Shown here in pieces: positions 42,493-51,598 of a DNA stretch of 64,000 bases. The stretch is from JALHSW01 sp963720675. GTDB lineage: Bacteria; Actinomycetota; Acidimicrobiia; IMCC26256; PALSA-555. A program made the translations under genes and the position numbers. Every line of letters begins with the position of its first letter. Within the stretch, counting starts at the first letter, position 1. The stretch covers positions 62,001 through 126,000 of the forward strand of contig CAVRGH010000010.1 of the NCBI GenBank assembly GCA_963720675.1. Direction: 5' to 3'. The notes under the pieces were generated by a model. That model saw only the letters and a list, made by a program, of their open reading frames with translations, had not been told where the DNA came from and did no database searches.

Positions 42493-43315
42493 TCAGGGCG
42501 GGAACGGGCCGTTCGCCAGCGCGGTGTCGGGGGCTTCGTCGAAGTCCTTGATCGTGCCCTTGTTGCGCAGCGCCACGTGGATCTGCTCGGGCTGCATGGT
42601 GAAGCAGACACCGGCCATCTGGTGCTCGAGCTCGTCGGCGACCTCGACCGCGTCGAGGTCCATGCCGCGGCCCATGCCGATGTCGCACGCTCGGCGCAGG
42701 ACGATGGCTGCCTCGGCGGCGTCCCAGTCGTGTGCAACCTTGCCGAAGGTCTCCTCGGCCCACCGGAAGAACCCGCCGCGGAACGGTGCGGCCGCGAACT
42801 CGGGTGGGGCGACGATCCGGCGCCCGTCGAGCGTCCACGCGAGCAGTGGCCGGCCGTCGCGCCGCACACTCGACGACGACCTCTCCGCCGTGCTGCGCGG
42901 CAGCCGGGATGACGATGTCGTACTGGCGCACCGTGCCGACCGGGCCACCCCGCGCCGCGTGCGAGATCGTCAGGCTCGCGAGGTCGAACATGTGGGTGCA
43001 GTTCTGCTTGGGGTCGGCCGAGTCGCCCGCCGCGAGCGGCCGCGCCGACAGCTCCATGCCCTCCAACGCGCGGATCGGGCCCGCCGCGTCGGGGCAGGTC
43101 GTCCAGGGCCACCGGTACGCGTCCGCCGCGACCTCGGTGACGACCGCACCGTCGTGGGTCACTCGGACGGTGAAGTAGTGGAAGTCGTCTTCCAGCCCAC
43201 CCTCGACCACGCCGCCGGACGGGCCGGACTCGGTCACGATCATGCGCAACCGACGACGGTACGCACCATCCGGGAACGGGGCGCCGTCGGAACCGCGCTC
43301 GGGTGTGCGCGTCAT
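42493..43315 (-). CDS. DUF2889 domain protein, frameshifted
   Basis: The start at 43315 overlaps the ligase-like stop (ATGA) and gives MTRTPERGSDGAPFPDGAY. DUF2889 features are visible: DDFHYFTVRVTHDGAV, the conserved CTHMFDLASLTISHA, and a C-terminal MAGVCFTMQPEQIHVALRN. The frame breaks around 42865-42875 after EVVVECA and continues as RRDGRPLLAWTLDGRRIVAP in another frame to 42493. The repaired protein is about 273 residues. The family function is unknown, but its members accompany acyl-CoA catabolic genes. Confidence 0.68.
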
Positions 43316-44862
43316 GCGCTCCGCACCTTTCCGCCGGGGTAGTTCCCGCCACCGAACGTCGCGTCGAGCGCGTCGTAGTCGACGACCCAGCCGTCGCGGG
43401 GGAGCGCGTCGACGAACTCGATGAAGCGTGGCTTCTTGTACGAGGCGATCCGCGCCCGGCAGTGCTCGATCAGGTCATCGGGCGTGGCCGCGGCGCCGTC
43501 CTGGAGCACGACGATCGCCTTGACGCTCTGCACCCAGCGCTCGTCGGGGACGCCGATGATGGCGCACTCCTTGACGGCATCGTGGGCTGCGATGCACTGC
43601 TCGACCTCGACGGGGTAGATGTTCTCCGCGGCCGACTTGATCATCCGGGTCTTCGGCCCGACGAAGGTGATCGAGCCGTCGGACTCGCGTCGACCGAGGT
43701 CGTTGGTGTGGTGCCAGCCGCCGCGGGATCGCTCCTCGTTGAGCTCGGGGCGGTTCCAGTAGCCGTTCATCACCGTCGGCCCGCGCGTGACGATCTCGCC
43801 GGGCTCCCCGTCGGGTGCGTCGTTGCCGTCGGGGTCGACGATCCGGATCTGCAGGAGCGGCGACGTGCGTCCGTGGGTGCCGTTCGCGCCGAGGGCGAGG
43901 CACGAGAACGTCATCATGCCGACGACCTCGCTCTGCCCGTAGCCGCCGGGTGCCGAAGCCCACGGGCTGGTGTCACGACTCGTGCGCGCGTTCCACTCCT
44001 TGGATCCACCTGCGGTGCGCAGGCTCGTGAGGTCGAAGCGCCGGTCGGCGTCGGCTTCGAGGATCTGCTCGAAGATCGGTCCGACCAGGAAGGCCCCCGT
44101 GCACCGCTCCGCCTCGATGACCCGGCACAGGAGCTCGCCCTCGACCCGCGGCACGCACACGTTCGTCCCCCCGAACACCAGCGTGGCGAGCGTGTGCATC
44201 AGCGTGCCCAGGTGGAACATCGGGCCGCTGTTCAGGTACACGTCATCGCCGGTCGTGCCGGTGAAGTGGCCGTAGACGATGCCCTGCTCGATGCAGGCGC
44301 GGTGCGAGAGCATCGCGGCGTTGGGCCGACCGCCGAACGCCGCGGTGTAGATGAGGAGCAGCGACGCGTCGGGGTCGACGTCGCCGAAGTCGTCGTCGGG
44401 GCCGCCGGTTGCCAGGAACGCCTCGTAGGAGTCGTCGTTGGACCCTTCGGGCGCGTCGTGCAGCAGCCAGCGCGCGTTCGACGCGAGCTGCGCGCGGGCG
44501 GCGCGCACGGTGTCACCGACCTCCTCGTCCTGCCAGATGACCACCACCGGGTCGAGGTCCTCGACCACGAAGACGAGCTCGTCAGCGGTCTGACGCCAGT
44601 TCGCGGGACAGAACATCGCCCCGAGCTTGGCGGCGGCGAGCAGCAGCTCGATGATCTTCGCCGAGTTCTGGCCGAGCCACAGCACGCGGTCGCCCGACCC
44701 AACGCCCGCCGCGACGAGCGCGTGCGCAAGTCGGTTGACGCGCTCGTCGAGCTCGGGAAACGTGCGACGGACGTCGCCGTCCACGACCGCGAGCCGCTGC
44801 GGTCGACTCCGTCGGTGCTCGCGCAGCAGGTCCGCGAGGGTCGTCGAGTGCAGCGGGTCCAT
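43312..44862 (-). CDS. ANL-superfamily (acyl-CoA ligase-like) protein with degenerate catalytic motifs
   Basis: The 516-residue protein has the full ligase fold (HHTNDLGRRESDGSITFVG, KTRMIKSAAENIYPVEVEQ). However, the P-loop reads YTAAFGGRPNAAMLSHRA instead of the canonical TSGTTGxPKG. The C-terminal catalytic lysine segment reads LPRDGWVVDYDALDA with no Lys. Both changes should impair adenylation, so it may be a non-catalytic binder, or it may use a different mechanism. The frame is intact over its whole length. It is coupled to DUF2889 downstream and to VOC and hot-dog genes upstream. Confidence 0.82.
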   Translation of the reverse strand: MDPLHSTTLADLLREHRRSRPQRLAVVDGDVRRTFPELDERVNRLAHALVAAGVGSGDRVLWLGQNSAKIIELLLAAAKLGAMFCPANWRQTADELVFVVEDLDPVVVIWQDEEVGDTVRAARAQLASNARWLLHDAPEGSNDDSYEAFLATGGPDDDFGDVDPDASLLLIYTAAFGGRPNAAMLSHRACIEQGIVYGHFTGTTGDDVYLNSGPMFHLGTLMHTLATLVFGGTNVCVPRVEGELLCRVIEAERCTGAFLVGPIFEQILEADADRRFDLTSLRTAGGSKEWNARTSRDTSPWASAPGGYGQSEVVGMMTFSCLALGANGTHGRTSPLLQIRIVDPDGNDAPDGEPGEIVTRGPTVMNGYWNRPELNEERSRGGWHHTNDLGRRESDGSITFVGPKTRMIKSAAENIYPVEVEQCIAAHDAVKECAIIGVPDERWVQSVKAIVVLQDGAAATPDDLIEHCRARIASYKKPRFIEFVDALPRDGWVVDYDALDATFGGGNYPGGKVRSA

Positions 44863-44876
44863 GCTCGTCGGTGTGC

Positions 44877-45329
44877 CTAGCGCTTGCCCGCGGCATCGAG
44901 GTGCTCGCGGTAGCTCATCGGGAGGAGCTCGATGAGCTGGCCGTCCGGGTCACGCACGAAGATCGCGGCGCCGATGTCGGTGTCGTCGAGCACCGAACCG
45001 CCGAGCTCGCGCACACGCTCGCAGGTGGCAGGGATGTCGTCGACGCTGACCGAGATGTGCGTCAAGCCCGGCTCGTTCATCGAGCGCTCCCGATAGGGCG
45101 CGACCGCGCCGTCGGCGGCGAAGTGCAGCAGCTCGAGCACGAGGCCGTCGCGGGTGAGGTAGCACGCGGTCATGCCGATCGGTGGCGCCAGGCCCAGCAG
45201 CTTCGCCGACGAGTCGTCGGGCGGCTGGATCTCGCGCTCGATCTCGAACCCGAGCGCCTCGACGTAGAAGCGACGCGCGCGCGCCAGGTCGACGACGCAC
45301 TGCCCGAGGTGGTTGAACGCGGATCCCAT
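44877..45329 (-). CDS. VOC (glyoxalase/bleomycin resistance) family protein
   Basis: A start at 45329 (MGSAFNHLGQCVVDLARARR) gives a 150-residue protein with two beta-alpha-beta-beta-beta modules. Candidate metal ligands are His in FNHLGQCV, His in LTHISVSVDD and Glu in GQLIELLPMSY. It resembles methylmalonyl-CoA epimerase or lactoylglutathione lyase-like proteins. With the neighbouring ligase-like and hot-dog genes, epimerisation or isomerisation of an acyl-CoA is a reasonable guess. It lies 14 bp from the ligase-like gene. Confidence 0.82.
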   Translation of the reverse strand: MGSAFNHLGQCVVDLARARRFYVEALGFEIEREIQPPDDSSAKLLGLAPPIGMTACYLTRDGLVLELLHFAADGAVAPYRERSMNEPGLTHISVSVDDIPATCERVRELGGSVLDDTDIGAAIFVRDPDGQLIELLPMSYREHLDAAGKR

Positions 45330-45357
45330 GTGCCCTCCGACGCCGCGGCGCCGAGCG

Positions 45358-45813
45358 TCAGTCCTTCGGTGGGCGGACGTTGATGGCGAGCGTGAAGATC
45401 GCCTTGCAGACCGGCTCGCCCGTCGCCTTGTCCTTCCACTCCGTCTCGGTGACGTAGAACTCGAGCTTGCCGCCGCTCGACTTCTCCTTCTCGTACACGT
45501 CGCTGATCGTGCCCGTGCCCTCCAGCACATCGCCGACCTTCGGCCACCGGTAGTACTCGAACGCCTGCTCGCCGTGGAGGATCGCCCGGCCGGGGCCGCG
45601 GAGCTTCTCGATCGGGAGACCCGCCGCCCCGCCCTCGCCCATCGAGCCCCAGTACGACATGACGAACGGGAACGTCGGCGGCACCGGGGCGGCTTCGCCC
45701 TGGTAGACGGCGTCGTCGTCCATCAGCGCTTCGGCGAAGACCTTCACCGGCCCGCGCTCGATGACGACGGTCTGGGTGCCGGTGCTCTGTCCCTTGAGCT
45801 CGGTGAGTGCCAT
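45358..45813 (-). CDS. MaoC-like/FAS1-type hot-dog dehydratase domain protein
   Basis: The 151-residue protein starts MALTELKGQSTGTQTVVIER. The pattern DDDAVYQGEAAPVPPTFPFV and LHGEQAFEYYRWPKVGDVL matches the N-terminal MaoC dehydratase domain (PF13452 type). These half-size proteins pair with a second hot-dog subunit to hydrate enoyl-CoAs (as in ChsH1/ChsH2-like hydratases); the partner is not adjacent. It lies in the same string as the ligase (45863) and VOC protein. Confidence 0.78.
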   Translation of the reverse strand: MALTELKGQSTGTQTVVIERGPVKVFAEALMDDDAVYQGEAAPVPPTFPFVMSYWGSMGEGGAAGLPIEKLRGPGRAILHGEQAFEYYRWPKVGDVLEGTGTISDVYEKEKSSGGKLEFYVTETEWKDKATGEPVCKAIFTLAINVRPPKD

Positions 45814-45862
45814 GTGGGGGTGCTCCTGTTCGAGAGAGGTGCCGGTTCGGAAACAGTGGTGG

Positions 45863-47398
45863 CTAGGAGTTGGCGGGCTGGCGCAGCCGGTGCTTCATGA
45901 CCTTGCCGGTCGCGTTGCGCGGCAGCTCGTCGACGAAGAAGAGCCGGCGCGGCCGCTTGTAGTCGGCGAGCCGTTCGGCGCAGAACGCGGACAGCTCGTC
46001 GGCGTCGAGCGTGGCCCCCGCACGCAGGACGACCCAGGCCGCGACGTCCTCACCGAGGACGGGGTGCTCGACACCTGCCACCGCGGCCTCCTGGACGTCG
46101 GGGTGCTCGAGCAGCACCGCCTCGACGTCGGTTGCGTAGATGTTGTTGCCGCCGCGGATGATCATGTCCTTCTTGCGGCCGCAGATGTACAGGTAGCCGT
46201 CCTCGTCGAGGTACGCGAGGTCGCCGGTGCGCAGCCAGCCGTCGTCGGTCCAGGTGCTCGCGGTCGCGGTGTCGTCCTTGTAGTACTCGCGTTGCTTGCC
46301 CTGCATGCGCATGAGCAGCTCACCGACCTCGGTCGCCGCCAGGTCCGCGCCTTCGTCATCGACGATCCGGATCTCCATCGGGCCGACCGGCTTCCCGACC
46401 GAACCGACGCGTCGCGCGATCTCTTCCTTGGGCATGATGATGTACGCGGGACCGGCTTCGCTCATCCCGAACGAGTTGCCGACGCTCGCGCCGGGCAGAC
46501 GTTCGATCAGGATGCGGTGGGTGTGCGGCGCGATGGGCGCGCTCCCGATCGACACCTGCACGAGGCTCGACAGGTCCGCGGTCGCGAACTCGGGGTGCGC
46601 GACGAGCAGCTCCGCGAACGATGGCACGAGCATCGTGTGGGTGGGGCGTTCGGTTGCGACGTACTCGAGCCAGCGGCCGGCGTCGAACTTCGGTTGGTAG
46701 TAGGCGGTGAGGCCCATCTTCATCGGGTTGTAGATGAACGCGATGCCGGCGAACGTGAACATCGGCGCACCGTGCAGCCAGCCACCGCCGGTCCATCGGG
46801 GTTCGTTGTTCGGGATCATCGCGACGTTGTCGTGGCGGACCGCGATGCCCTTCGGCAGGCCGGTGGTCCCCGACGTGTACATGATGTCGGCGAGATCGGT
46901 GAGGGCGATCGGCACCTGGAAGTCGGACGCGTCGTCGGCGAGGAAGGCCTCCCAATCCCGCACGTCCTCGGCGCCCGGGGCGCCCCCCGCGGTGACGATC
47001 GTGCGCAGGCTCGGCAGGTGTGGTCGGACCTCGAGCGCCTTGGACAGCAACGACTCGCAGGTGAGCATGGCGACGACCTCGGCGTGACCGAGGATGGTGG
47101 CGAGCTCGGGGATCGTCTGGCGGGTGTTGGTGGGGACGACGACCGCGCCCGCCTTGTGGACGCCGGCGTAGGCCACGACCCACCGCAGCACCTCGTCGGC
47201 GGGGAGGTAGATCGACACCCGGTCGCCCCGCTCCACGCCGATGGCCACCAGGCCGCGGGCGAGTCGGTTGGACGCGGCATCCCACTCGGCGAACGTGAGG
47301 GACGTCCCGGCATCCAGGTTGCGATACGCGAGCTCATCGGGGAGGGTGCGCGCGAGGAAGCGCAGCTGGTCCTCCTGGAGGTCACCCCAGTCCGGCAT
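45863..47398 (-). CDS. Acyl-CoA synthetase (AMP-dependent)
   Basis: A start at 47398 gives MPDWGDLQEDQLRFLARTL and 511 residues. All motifs are intact: IMYTSGTTGLPKGIAVRH, NSFGMSEAGPAY, DGWLRTGDLAYLDEDGYLYI, RKKDMIIRGGNNIYATDVEA and the lysine in PRNATGKVMKHRLRQ. It is a general FadD-like ligase of unknown acid. It is divergent from the thiolase at 47523, with an operator palindrome in the 124-bp gap, and heads the string of genes down to 42493. Confidence 0.88.
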   Translation of the reverse strand: MPDWGDLQEDQLRFLARTLPDELAYRNLDAGTSLTFAEWDAASNRLARGLVAIGVERGDRVSIYLPADEVLRWVVAYAGVHKAGAVVVPTNTRQTIPELATILGHAEVVAMLTCESLLSKALEVRPHLPSLRTIVTAGGAPGAEDVRDWEAFLADDASDFQVPIALTDLADIMYTSGTTGLPKGIAVRHDNVAMIPNNEPRWTGGGWLHGAPMFTFAGIAFIYNPMKMGLTAYYQPKFDAGRWLEYVATERPTHTMLVPSFAELLVAHPEFATADLSSLVQVSIGSAPIAPHTHRILIERLPGASVGNSFGMSEAGPAYIIMPKEEIARRVGSVGKPVGPMEIRIVDDEGADLAATEVGELLMRMQGKQREYYKDDTATASTWTDDGWLRTGDLAYLDEDGYLYICGRKKDMIIRGGNNIYATDVEAVLLEHPDVQEAAVAGVEHPVLGEDVAAWVVLRAGATLDADELSAFCAERLADYKRPRRLFFVDELPRNATGKVMKHRLRQPANS

Positions 47399-47430
47399 CG
47401 GCTGGGAACCTAGTCCAGCGACCGGGGGAC

Positions 47431-47446
47431 CTGACGGGCGTGTCAG
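47431..47446. promoter_or_regulatory. Predicted operator CTGAC-N6-GTCAG
   Basis: CTGACGGGCGTGTCAG, extended by one flanking C/G pair, lies 33 bp upstream of the ligase start and 77 bp upstream of the divergent thiolase start. It could control both directions of the acyl-CoA cluster. Confidence 0.62.
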
Positions 47447-47522
47447 GGTACGATCCGGCGACCAGCCCGCACCGCCACCCTGACGGGCGGCGGACGGGAC
47501 CAGTTGCTGCAGGGAGCACACC

Positions 47523-48701
47523 ATGGGTGATGCCGTCATCGTCTCCGCCGCTCGCACGCCGATCGGGACGGCCCGCAAAGGGTCCCTCATGGACTTCACG
47601 GCGTTCGACCTGGCCCGCATGGCGATCGGGGAGGCGTTCCACCGCGCCGGGATCCCCGCTGAGGACGTCGACGACATCGTCATGGGCGAGGTGCTCCAGG
47701 GCGGTGGCGACATCGCGCGCTACGCCGCGATCGAGCTCGGGATGGAGCACGTGCCCGGTGTCGCGCACAACCGCCACTGCGCCTCGGGCATGGCCGCGGT
47801 GCAGACCGCGGCGGGCAGCATCCGGGCCGGCATGGACCGCGTCGTGATCGCGGGTGGGGCGGAGTCGGTCACCCAGTCGCCGGCCGTCTTCAAGAAGCTC
47901 CCCGGCTCCTACTCGGGCGTGCAGCCGTGGCTGTCGCCGAGCCACCCCGAGACGCCGGACGCGCCGGCCATGGACATGTCGATCACCGTCGGATGGAACA
48001 CCGCGCAGAAGGCGAACGTCACGCGCGAAGAGATGGACCACTGGGCCTACCACTCGCACATGCGCGCGATCGCGGCGATCGACGACGGACGGCTGAAGGA
48101 AGAGATCTTCCCGGTCGACGTCCCGGTGGGGAAGGGCGAGACGCGTGTCTTCGACACCGACGAGCACCCGCGCCGGGACACCACGCTGGAGCGGCTCGCC
48201 GGTCTGCGGCCGCTGCACCCCGAGATCCCGGGGTTCTCGATCACTGCGGGGAACTCGTCCGGGCTCAACGACGCCGGCTGCGCGATGGTCCTCTGCGACT
48301 CCGACTACGCGGCGGCGAACCAGCTCGAGACGCTCGCGATCGTGCGGTCGTGGGCATCCGCCGGGCTCCCGCCCGCCGACACGGGGCTCGGGCCGACGCT
48401 CGCGATCCCGAAGGCGCTCGACCGCGCGGGTCTGAGGGTCTCCGACGTGAACCTGGTCGAGATCAACGAGGCGTTCGCGTCCATGGCCGTCGCGTCGAGC
48501 CGCATCCTGGGCTTCGACCACGAGCAGGTCAACGTCAGCGGCAGCGGCTGCTCGCTCGGACACCCGGTGGCGGCGACGGGCGCTCGGATGATCACCACGC
48601 TGGCGTTCGAGCTGAAGCGTCGTGGCGGGGGCATCGGGGTTGCGAGCATGTGCGCCGGTGGCGGCATGGGCTGCGCGACCGTGATCGAGGTGCCGGCGTA
48701 G
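47523..48701 (+). CDS. Acetyl-CoA acyltransferase (thiolase)
   Basis: The 392-residue enzyme starts MGDAVIVSAARTPIGTARKG. The nucleophilic cysteine is in HNRHCASGMAAVQTA, the NEAFA-type segment is VEINEAFASMA, and the His and second Cys are in SGCSLGHPVAATGAR and ASMCAGGGMG. Typical chemistry is thiolytic cleavage of 3-ketoacyl-CoA (FadA type). The divergent ligase and the operator between them support a degradative role. Confidence 0.92.
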   Translation: MGDAVIVSAARTPIGTARKGSLMDFTAFDLARMAIGEAFHRAGIPAEDVDDIVMGEVLQGGGDIARYAAIELGMEHVPGVAHNRHCASGMAAVQTAAGSIRAGMDRVVIAGGAESVTQSPAVFKKLPGSYSGVQPWLSPSHPETPDAPAMDMSITVGWNTAQKANVTREEMDHWAYHSHMRAIAAIDDGRLKEEIFPVDVPVGKGETRVFDTDEHPRRDTTLERLAGLRPLHPEIPGFSITAGNSSGLNDAGCAMVLCDSDYAAANQLETLAIVRSWASAGLPPADTGLGPTLAIPKALDRAGLRVSDVNLVEINEAFASMAVASSRILGFDHEQVNVSGSGCSLGHPVAATGARMITTLAFELKRRGGGIGVASMCAGGGMGCATVIEVPA

Positions 48702-48818
48702 CCGCCGCTCGCTCCCTCGTCAGCGAAGTCGACGCACTACATTCCGCGCATCGCCCGCGACCTCGACTCCGACCTCGCGCTCGCACTCGAGCTGTGCGAC
48801 GCGGCCGACGCGCTCACG

Positions 48819-49544
48819 ATGCCGCGCTTCCGTGCGCACGACCTGCACGTCGAGACCAAGCCCGACCTGACCCCGGTCAGCGAGGCCGACCGGGCGGTGG
48901 AGGTCGCGATCCGCGACCGGCTCGCGATCGAGCGTCCCGGCGACGGCGTCCTCGGCGAGGAGTTCGGGACGTCGGAGTCCTCGGGCGCGGCCGACGGGGC
49001 CGGCGCACGCTGGATCATCGATCCCATCGACGGGACCAAGAGCTATGTGCGGGGCGTTCCCGTCTGGGCAACGCTGCTCGGCCTCGAGGTCGACGGCGAC
49101 CTCGTGCTCGGCGCGGTGTCCGCCCCGGCGCTCGGTCGGCGCTGGTGGGCCGTGCGGGGTGCCGGCGCCTTCGCCGACGGCGACCCCATCCGCGTCTCCG
49201 AGGTGCACCGGCTCGAGGACGCGCAGCTCTGCTTCGCGAACTTCAAGGATTGGGAGCCCCAGGGTCTCGGCGACGCGATGCTCTCGCTCAGCGCCACCGT
49301 GTGGCGCGCGGTCGGCTTCGGCGACTTCTGGGGCCACATGCTCGTGGCCGAGGGCGCGGCCGACGTGATGATCGAGCCCGAGCTCGCGCTCTGGGACATC
49401 GCCGCCCTCCGCCCGATCGTGGAGGAAGCCGGCGGCCGCTGCACGACGCTCACCAACCAGCCGGCGACCGGGCCGGGCGGGTGCATCACGACGAACGGAC
49501 GCCTGCACGCCGACGTGCTCGCGGTGCTCGGAGGGGGCGCGTGA
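48819..49544 (+). CDS. hisN: Histidinol-phosphatase-like inositol monophosphatase family protein (start unclear)
   Basis: From ATG 48819 the 241-residue product shows metal-binding motifs EADRAVE, LGEEFGTSES and IIDPIDGTKSYVRGVP, with the C-terminal EPELALWDIAAL motif. These match the IMPase-fold HisN of actinobacteria, which dephosphorylates histidinol phosphate. The conserved N-terminal helix (DSDLALALELCDAADALT) is encoded in the same frame just upstream, after the thiolase stop. No ATG or GTG is present there; only ATT (48741), ATC (48750) or CTG (48792) could start it, or a base is missing. The FGGY kinase overlaps its stop by four bases. Confidence 0.75.
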   Translation: MPRFRAHDLHVETKPDLTPVSEADRAVEVAIRDRLAIERPGDGVLGEEFGTSESSGAADGAGARWIIDPIDGTKSYVRGVPVWATLLGLEVDGDLVLGAVSAPALGRRWWAVRGAGAFADGDPIRVSEVHRLEDAQLCFANFKDWEPQGLGDAMLSLSATVWRAVGFGDFWGHMLVAEGAADVMIEPELALWDIAALRPIVEEAGGRCTTLTNQPATGPGGCITTNGRLHADVLAVLGGGA

Positions 49545-50890
49545 GCCGGCCGGAGGTCACCGTCGGTCTCGACATCGGCACGTCGTCGGTGAAGGCCATC
49601 GCCGCGGACCACGACGGGAACGTCGTGGCCACGGCGCGCGTCCCGCACGCGGTCGGGGTTCCCTCACCCGAGCGGTTCGAGCACGACGCGGAGGTCGCCT
49701 GGCGACGCGGTCCGCGGGAGGCGCTCTCCGCGGTCGCGACCGATCTCGACGTGCGCGGCGTGAGTGTCGCGGCGATGGTCCCGTCGCTCACCGCGGTCGA
49801 CGCCGACGGTGTGCCTCTCCTCCCCGGGCTCCTCTACGGCGACGAGCGCGGACGGGCGAGTGGTGGTGAGAACGCCGGGAACCCGGCGGAGAGCGGCGAG
49901 CTGCTCGGCTTCCTCGACTGGTGCGCCGAGCAGGCACCCGACGCGGCCGGGTTCTGGCCCGCGCAGGCCGTCGCGAACCACGCACTGTGTGGCGAGGGAG
50001 TCCTCGACACCGCGACCGCGTCGACGGCGTTTCCGCTGTTCGACTGGGTGCAGTGGGACCCCGAGATCGCTGCGCAGCACGGTGTCGGCGTCGAGCAGAT
50101 GCCCCGGCTGGCGCCCACCGGGCTGGAAGCAGCACGCGTCGACGGGAACGGTCCGCCGCTCGCGGCCGGGTGCATCGACGCCTTCGCCGAGCAGCTGGTG
50201 GCCGGTGCCGAGGATGACGGGGACGTCCTCGTCATCCTCGGCACCACCCTCATCGTCTGGGCGGTCACGCCCGACGAGACGCCCGTGCCGGGATACTGGA
50301 CCATCCCGCACACCGCACCAGGGAAGCTGCTCGTCGGCGGACCGTCGAACGCCGGTGGCCTGTTCTGCAACTGGGCGACCGGCTGGCTCGGCGACAGCGG
50401 GGGCGCTGCGGCCGACCCGGCGAGCGTGCCGGTCTGGGCACCGTACCCGCGCGGTGAGCGCACGCCCTTCCACGATCCGCACCGGCGCGCCCGGCTCGTC
50501 GACCTCGACCTGACCCACGATGCGACGGCGCTGCGCCGCGCCGCGTTCGAGGCGTCGGCGTTCGTCGTGCGCCGCACGCTCGACGCGATGCGCGAGCACA
50601 CCGGCGGGTCGCCCCGCCGGATCGTCGCGACGGGTGGTGGCGTACGCGTCGACGAGTGGGTCCAGGCCTTGGCCGACGCGACCCAGCTGCCCGTCGATTG
50701 CGTAGCCGTCCCCGAAGGGGGTGCGCTCGGCTCGGCCTGGCTCGCCCGCATCGCCGCGGGGTTCGAGGAGCCGATGGCGATGACCGAGGGCCGACGGTGG
50801 GCGAGGACCGGTCGCACGGTCGAAGCCGACCCGTCATGGACCGCGCCGGTCGAGGCGCGCTACGAGCGGTTCCTCGACGTCGCCGGCTGA
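49541..50890 (+). CDS. FGGY-family carbohydrate kinase
   Basis: A GTG at 49541, preceded by GGAGGGGGC and overlapping the upstream stop (GTGA), gives 449 residues. The N-terminal phosphate motif is VTVGLDIGTSSVKAIAADHD, the catalytic-loop equivalent is LLYGDERGRASGG, and the C-terminal adenosine motif is RIVATGGGVRVDEWVQALAD. FGGY enzymes phosphorylate pentoses, glycerol or related polyols. The length is slightly below the usual 480-500. It is coupled to a HisN-like phosphatase, an unusual partner. Confidence 0.85.
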   Translation: MSRPEVTVGLDIGTSSVKAIAADHDGNVVATARVPHAVGVPSPERFEHDAEVAWRRGPREALSAVATDLDVRGVSVAAMVPSLTAVDADGVPLLPGLLYGDERGRASGGENAGNPAESGELLGFLDWCAEQAPDAAGFWPAQAVANHALCGEGVLDTATASTAFPLFDWVQWDPEIAAQHGVGVEQMPRLAPTGLEAARVDGNGPPLAAGCIDAFAEQLVAGAEDDGDVLVILGTTLIVWAVTPDETPVPGYWTIPHTAPGKLLVGGPSNAGGLFCNWATGWLGDSGGAAADPASVPVWAPYPRGERTPFHDPHRRARLVDLDLTHDATALRRAAFEASAFVVRRTLDAMREHTGGSPRRIVATGGGVRVDEWVQALADATQLPVDCVAVPEGGALGSAWLARIAAGFEEPMAMTEGRRWARTGRTVEADPSWTAPVEARYERFLDVAG

Positions 50891-50905
50891 GCCGCGGCCC
50901 GCGGC

Positions 50906-51487
50906 TCAGGGCGCTTCGCCCTCGAGCACCGTCGCCAGCGCCACCACGACCCGGGGCTCGAAGTGCGACCCGGATCCTTCTCGGATGAGCGCCAGCGCGG
51001 TCTCCCGATCCGTGGTGGCCCGATAGTTCCGGTCACTGGTCAGCGCATCGAACGCGTCCGCGACTGCGACGATCCGTCCGACGGGTGGGACCTCGTCGCC
51101 GATGAGGCCGTCGGGATAGCCGCTGCCGTCCCAGCGCTCGTGGTGCGTCCGGACACCGGCCGCGATCGGCTCGAGGTGCGGCGAGAGGGCGAGGAGGATC
51201 TCGGACCCGACCCGGGGGTGGGTTTGCACGACGGCATACTCGGCCTCCGTGAGTGGGCCGCGCCGGTTCAGGATCTCCGTCGCGATGGCGAGCTTCCCGA
51301 GGTCGTGGAGCAATGCCGCCCACGAGAGGGCCTCGAGCTCCGCGGCCGGGAGCCCGAGCTGCTCGCCGATGTGTAGCGCGAGCGCGCGCACCCGGGCGTC
51401 GTGCGCTGCGGTGTCGGGGTCGTACCGGGCGACGGCCGTGTCGAGGGCGTCGAGCAGGTTCGGGTGGAGATCGAGGGTCTCCCGCAT
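50906..51487 (-). CDS. HD-GYP domain protein
   Basis: The start at 51487 follows AGGAGG seven bases upstream, better than the GTG at 51523. The 193-residue protein is a stand-alone HD-GYP domain: HD in AALLHDLGKLAIATEIL, metal His in VVQTHPRVGSEIL, and the diagnostic THHERWDGSGYPDGLIG. Such domains hydrolyse cyclic di-GMP to GMP or pGpG. No receiver or sensor domain is attached, so its input is unknown. It converges with the FGGY kinase. Confidence 0.88.
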   Translation of the reverse strand: MRETLDLHPNLLDALDTAVARYDPDTAAHDARVRALALHIGEQLGLPAAELEALSWAALLHDLGKLAIATEILNRRGPLTEAEYAVVQTHPRVGSEILLALSPHLEPIAAGVRTHHERWDGSGYPDGLIGDEVPPVGRIVAVADAFDALTSDRNYRATTDRETALALIREGSGSHFEPRVVVALATVLEGEAP

Positions 51488-51598
51488 CCGGATGCCTCCT
51501 GTGGCGACCGACGCTTGTGACACCCTGGATCAGGTCGCGGCGGAAGACAAGATGCCCGGTCACGGCAGGCCACCGGCCCGACGACGGCGGGCGCTACC

